Shown here: in pieces, positions 5,993-6,658 of the stretch
Layout of the letters: each line of letters starts with the position of its first letter
Numbering within the stretch: position 1 is the first letter of the stretch
Origin: Bacteroidota bacterium
Lineage (GTDB): Bacteria > Bacteroidota > Bacteroidia > Flavobacteriales_F > PHOS-HE28
Assembly: GCA_963169595.1 (NCBI GenBank)
Contig: CAUJFM010000401.1
Span: 1 to 6,658 of the forward strand
Reading direction: 5' to 3'
Length of the DNA: 6,658 nucleotides
Made by a program: the position numbers and the translations under genes
Notes under the pieces: model-generated
Databases searched by the model: none
Told to the model about the DNA's origin: nothing
What the model saw: only the letters and a program-made list of their open reading frames with translations

Positions 5993-6528
5993 CGCCGGTA
6001 CAGGGTGATGTCCACCGGTGCGAAGTTCGGTCTTCCTTCCAAGGTCGGATAGACCTCGTCGTTGTACGTGCCGCAGAGCGGGTAGCTATCGAATGGGGCG
6101 AGCGACACCACTTGCATGAGGAAGGGATGTATCCAGTTGCGCATATGGTAGTCCACATGAACTGGAAGGCGGTCATCCTGTACGAGCACCTTCATCTTCG
6201 CAATGTCCATGCTGCGTGGGAGCACCAGAACGTAGTTGTCCCTCGCGAAAGGGAAGCACACCTCGTGGCCTAGCGCAGAACCGCGCTGGTAACGTTCGCA
6301 GGCCTTGAGGTCGGTGTTGGGTCGGAACAGATGCCATGCCTCACGCCCGATCGTAACGGGCAGGTTCGTGCTATCAAGCAGGGTGATGCGCAGGCCCTTC
6401 ACTACCTGTGTATCGCCTTCCAAGTGTGGCCGTACCACGATGATGGACGCGAAGTCGTAGCCGCAATGCTGGGCAGTGAGCCCGGTCGGTAGCAGAAGGA
6501 GCAGGAGCAGTACATGCCTCATGGACAT
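5989..6528 (-). CDS. Secreted Cys-containing protein of unknown function
   Basis: I do not recognise this protein of 179 residues. The chosen start (MSMRHVLL) is preceded by AGGTG six bases upstream, a plausible ribosome site. An in-frame Met two codons later (6522) is nearly as good, and a far upstream start at 6591 would put 21 residues before the signal peptide. The signal peptide has a seven-Leu run and likely cleavage at LTA|Q20. The mature part has four Cys residues (22, 77, 91, 152), the first just after cleavage (QHCGYDF), which suggests two disulfides. The early mature stretch (about 26-57), with GDTQVVKGLRITLLDSTNLPV, resembles a transthyretin- or carboxypeptidase-regulatory-like beta-sandwich edge, but this is weak. 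No catalytic motif or sorting domain is clear, although the last residues (DITLYRR) look like the end of the cargo's type B domain. It is coupled by an ATGA overlap to the next secreted gene, which suggests the two act together. Confidence 0.78.
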   Translation of the reverse strand: MSMRHVLLLLLLLPTGLTAQHCGYDFASIIVVRPHLEGDTQVVKGLRITLLDSTNLPVTIGREAWHLFRPNTDLKACERYQRGSALGHEVCFPFARDNYVLVLPRSMDIAKMKVLVQDDRLPVHVDYHMRNWIHPFLMQVVSLAPFDSYPLCGTYNDEVYPTLEGRPNFAPVDITLYRR

Positions 6529-6568
6529 CCCGTACACCTGAGGCAGCACCTGGTTCATGATCAGGTGC
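6529..6568 (-). promoter_or_regulatory. Leader with ribosome site and two competing hairpins
   Basis: In the minus-strand transcript the leader holds, in order, GCACCTGA (6568-6561), CCAGGTGC (6553-6546) and TCAGGTG (6541-6535), then the ATG at 6528. The first segment can pair with either of the other two, 7 bases each, and the two pairings exclude one another. The third segment contains the AGGTG that would serve as Shine-Dalgarno sequence. Pairing with it would hide the ribosome site; pairing with the middle segment would free it. The base pairing is read directly; regulation is inference, and Bacteroidota generally depend little on Shine-Dalgarno pairing. Confidence 0.35.
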
Positions 6569-6596
6569 GCGTACCGCAAGGCCTGAACCAAGGTGT

Positions 6597-6656
6597 CTAG
6601 TCCAGCGTCATCTCATAGCGCCGCTCCTCCATCGCCCGGCCGCTTGGCACCAGGGC
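6597..6656 (-). CDS. C-terminal end of an unidentified gene, cut by the window edge
   Basis: One minus-strand frame runs from the window edge to a TAG at 6599-6597 and encodes 19 residues ending SGRAMEERRYEMTLD. Seventeen of these codons end in G or C, as in the confirmed genes nearby; the two other frames are closed by stops and show weaker bias. This is suggestive of a real gene tail, but too little is visible to name the product. It would end 68 bases before the start of the next minus-strand gene. Confidence 0.45.
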   Translation of the reverse strand, partial: ALVPSGRAMEERRYEMTLD

Positions 6657-6658
6657 CG

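Noticed and set aside
6529..6591. Upstream start (6591) for the 5989-6528 gene
   Set aside because: It would place 21 non-signal-like residues before a complete signal peptide and would cover the leader hairpins and ribosome site.
1..6658. CRISPR array, tRNA, rRNA, insertion sequence, prophage or integron parts
   Set aside because: None was seen: there are no regularly spaced direct DNA repeats, no cloverleaf-like sequence, no transposase or integrase motifs. The repeats present are protein-level repeats in the cargo gene.

Overview
The window looks like part of the chromosome of a GC-rich member of the Bacteroidota. The main reasons are a type IX secretion system (T9SS) type B cargo protein with a gliding-motility-associated C-terminal domain, a PorP/SprF-family outer-membrane protein beside it, SprB-like repeats, and four exported proteins whose signal peptides all end in Ala followed by Gln. 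GC at third codon positions is very high in every gene. This fits a high-GC, Flavobacteriales-like environmental lineage, but genus and species cannot be read from the sequence.

Layout. Positions 2-790 on the + strand hold the 3' part of a membrane fatty acid desaturase that enters from outside the window. It runs tail to tail into a minus-strand gene set, with two bases between the opposing stop codons. The minus strand, read right to left, holds: the last codons of an unidentified gene (6597-6656); a secreted protein of unknown function (5989-6528); a second secreted unknown (5426-5992) that overlaps the first by the four bases ATGA; a 237-base gap that probably carries the next promoter; a 1009-residue T9SS cargo protein (2159-5188); a PorP/SprF-family protein (1152-2162), again joined by an ATGA overlap; and a small helical protein of unknown function (793-1080).

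How the genes may work together. The clearest unit is the pair 2159-5188 plus 1152-2162. The first encodes a surface protein: signal peptide, seven SBBP-type repeats predicted to close as one beta-propeller, a Gly-rich linker, four or five Ig-, PKD- or SprB-like modules, and a type B T9SS sorting domain. The second encodes the kind of outer-membrane partner known to be needed for secretion and anchoring of type B cargo, as SprF is for SprB. The small protein at 793-1080 follows on the same strand and may be a third member. The upstream pair of secreted unknowns forms its own translationally coupled unit. The desaturase is metabolically unrelated and lies in the opposite orientation.

No tRNA, rRNA, CRISPR array, insertion sequence, integrase or phage gene was seen. 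The content is mostly recognisable Bacteroidota surface biology. The parts least explained by known families are the two coupled secreted proteins, the small helical protein, and a possible ribosome-site-masking hairpin in front of 6528.
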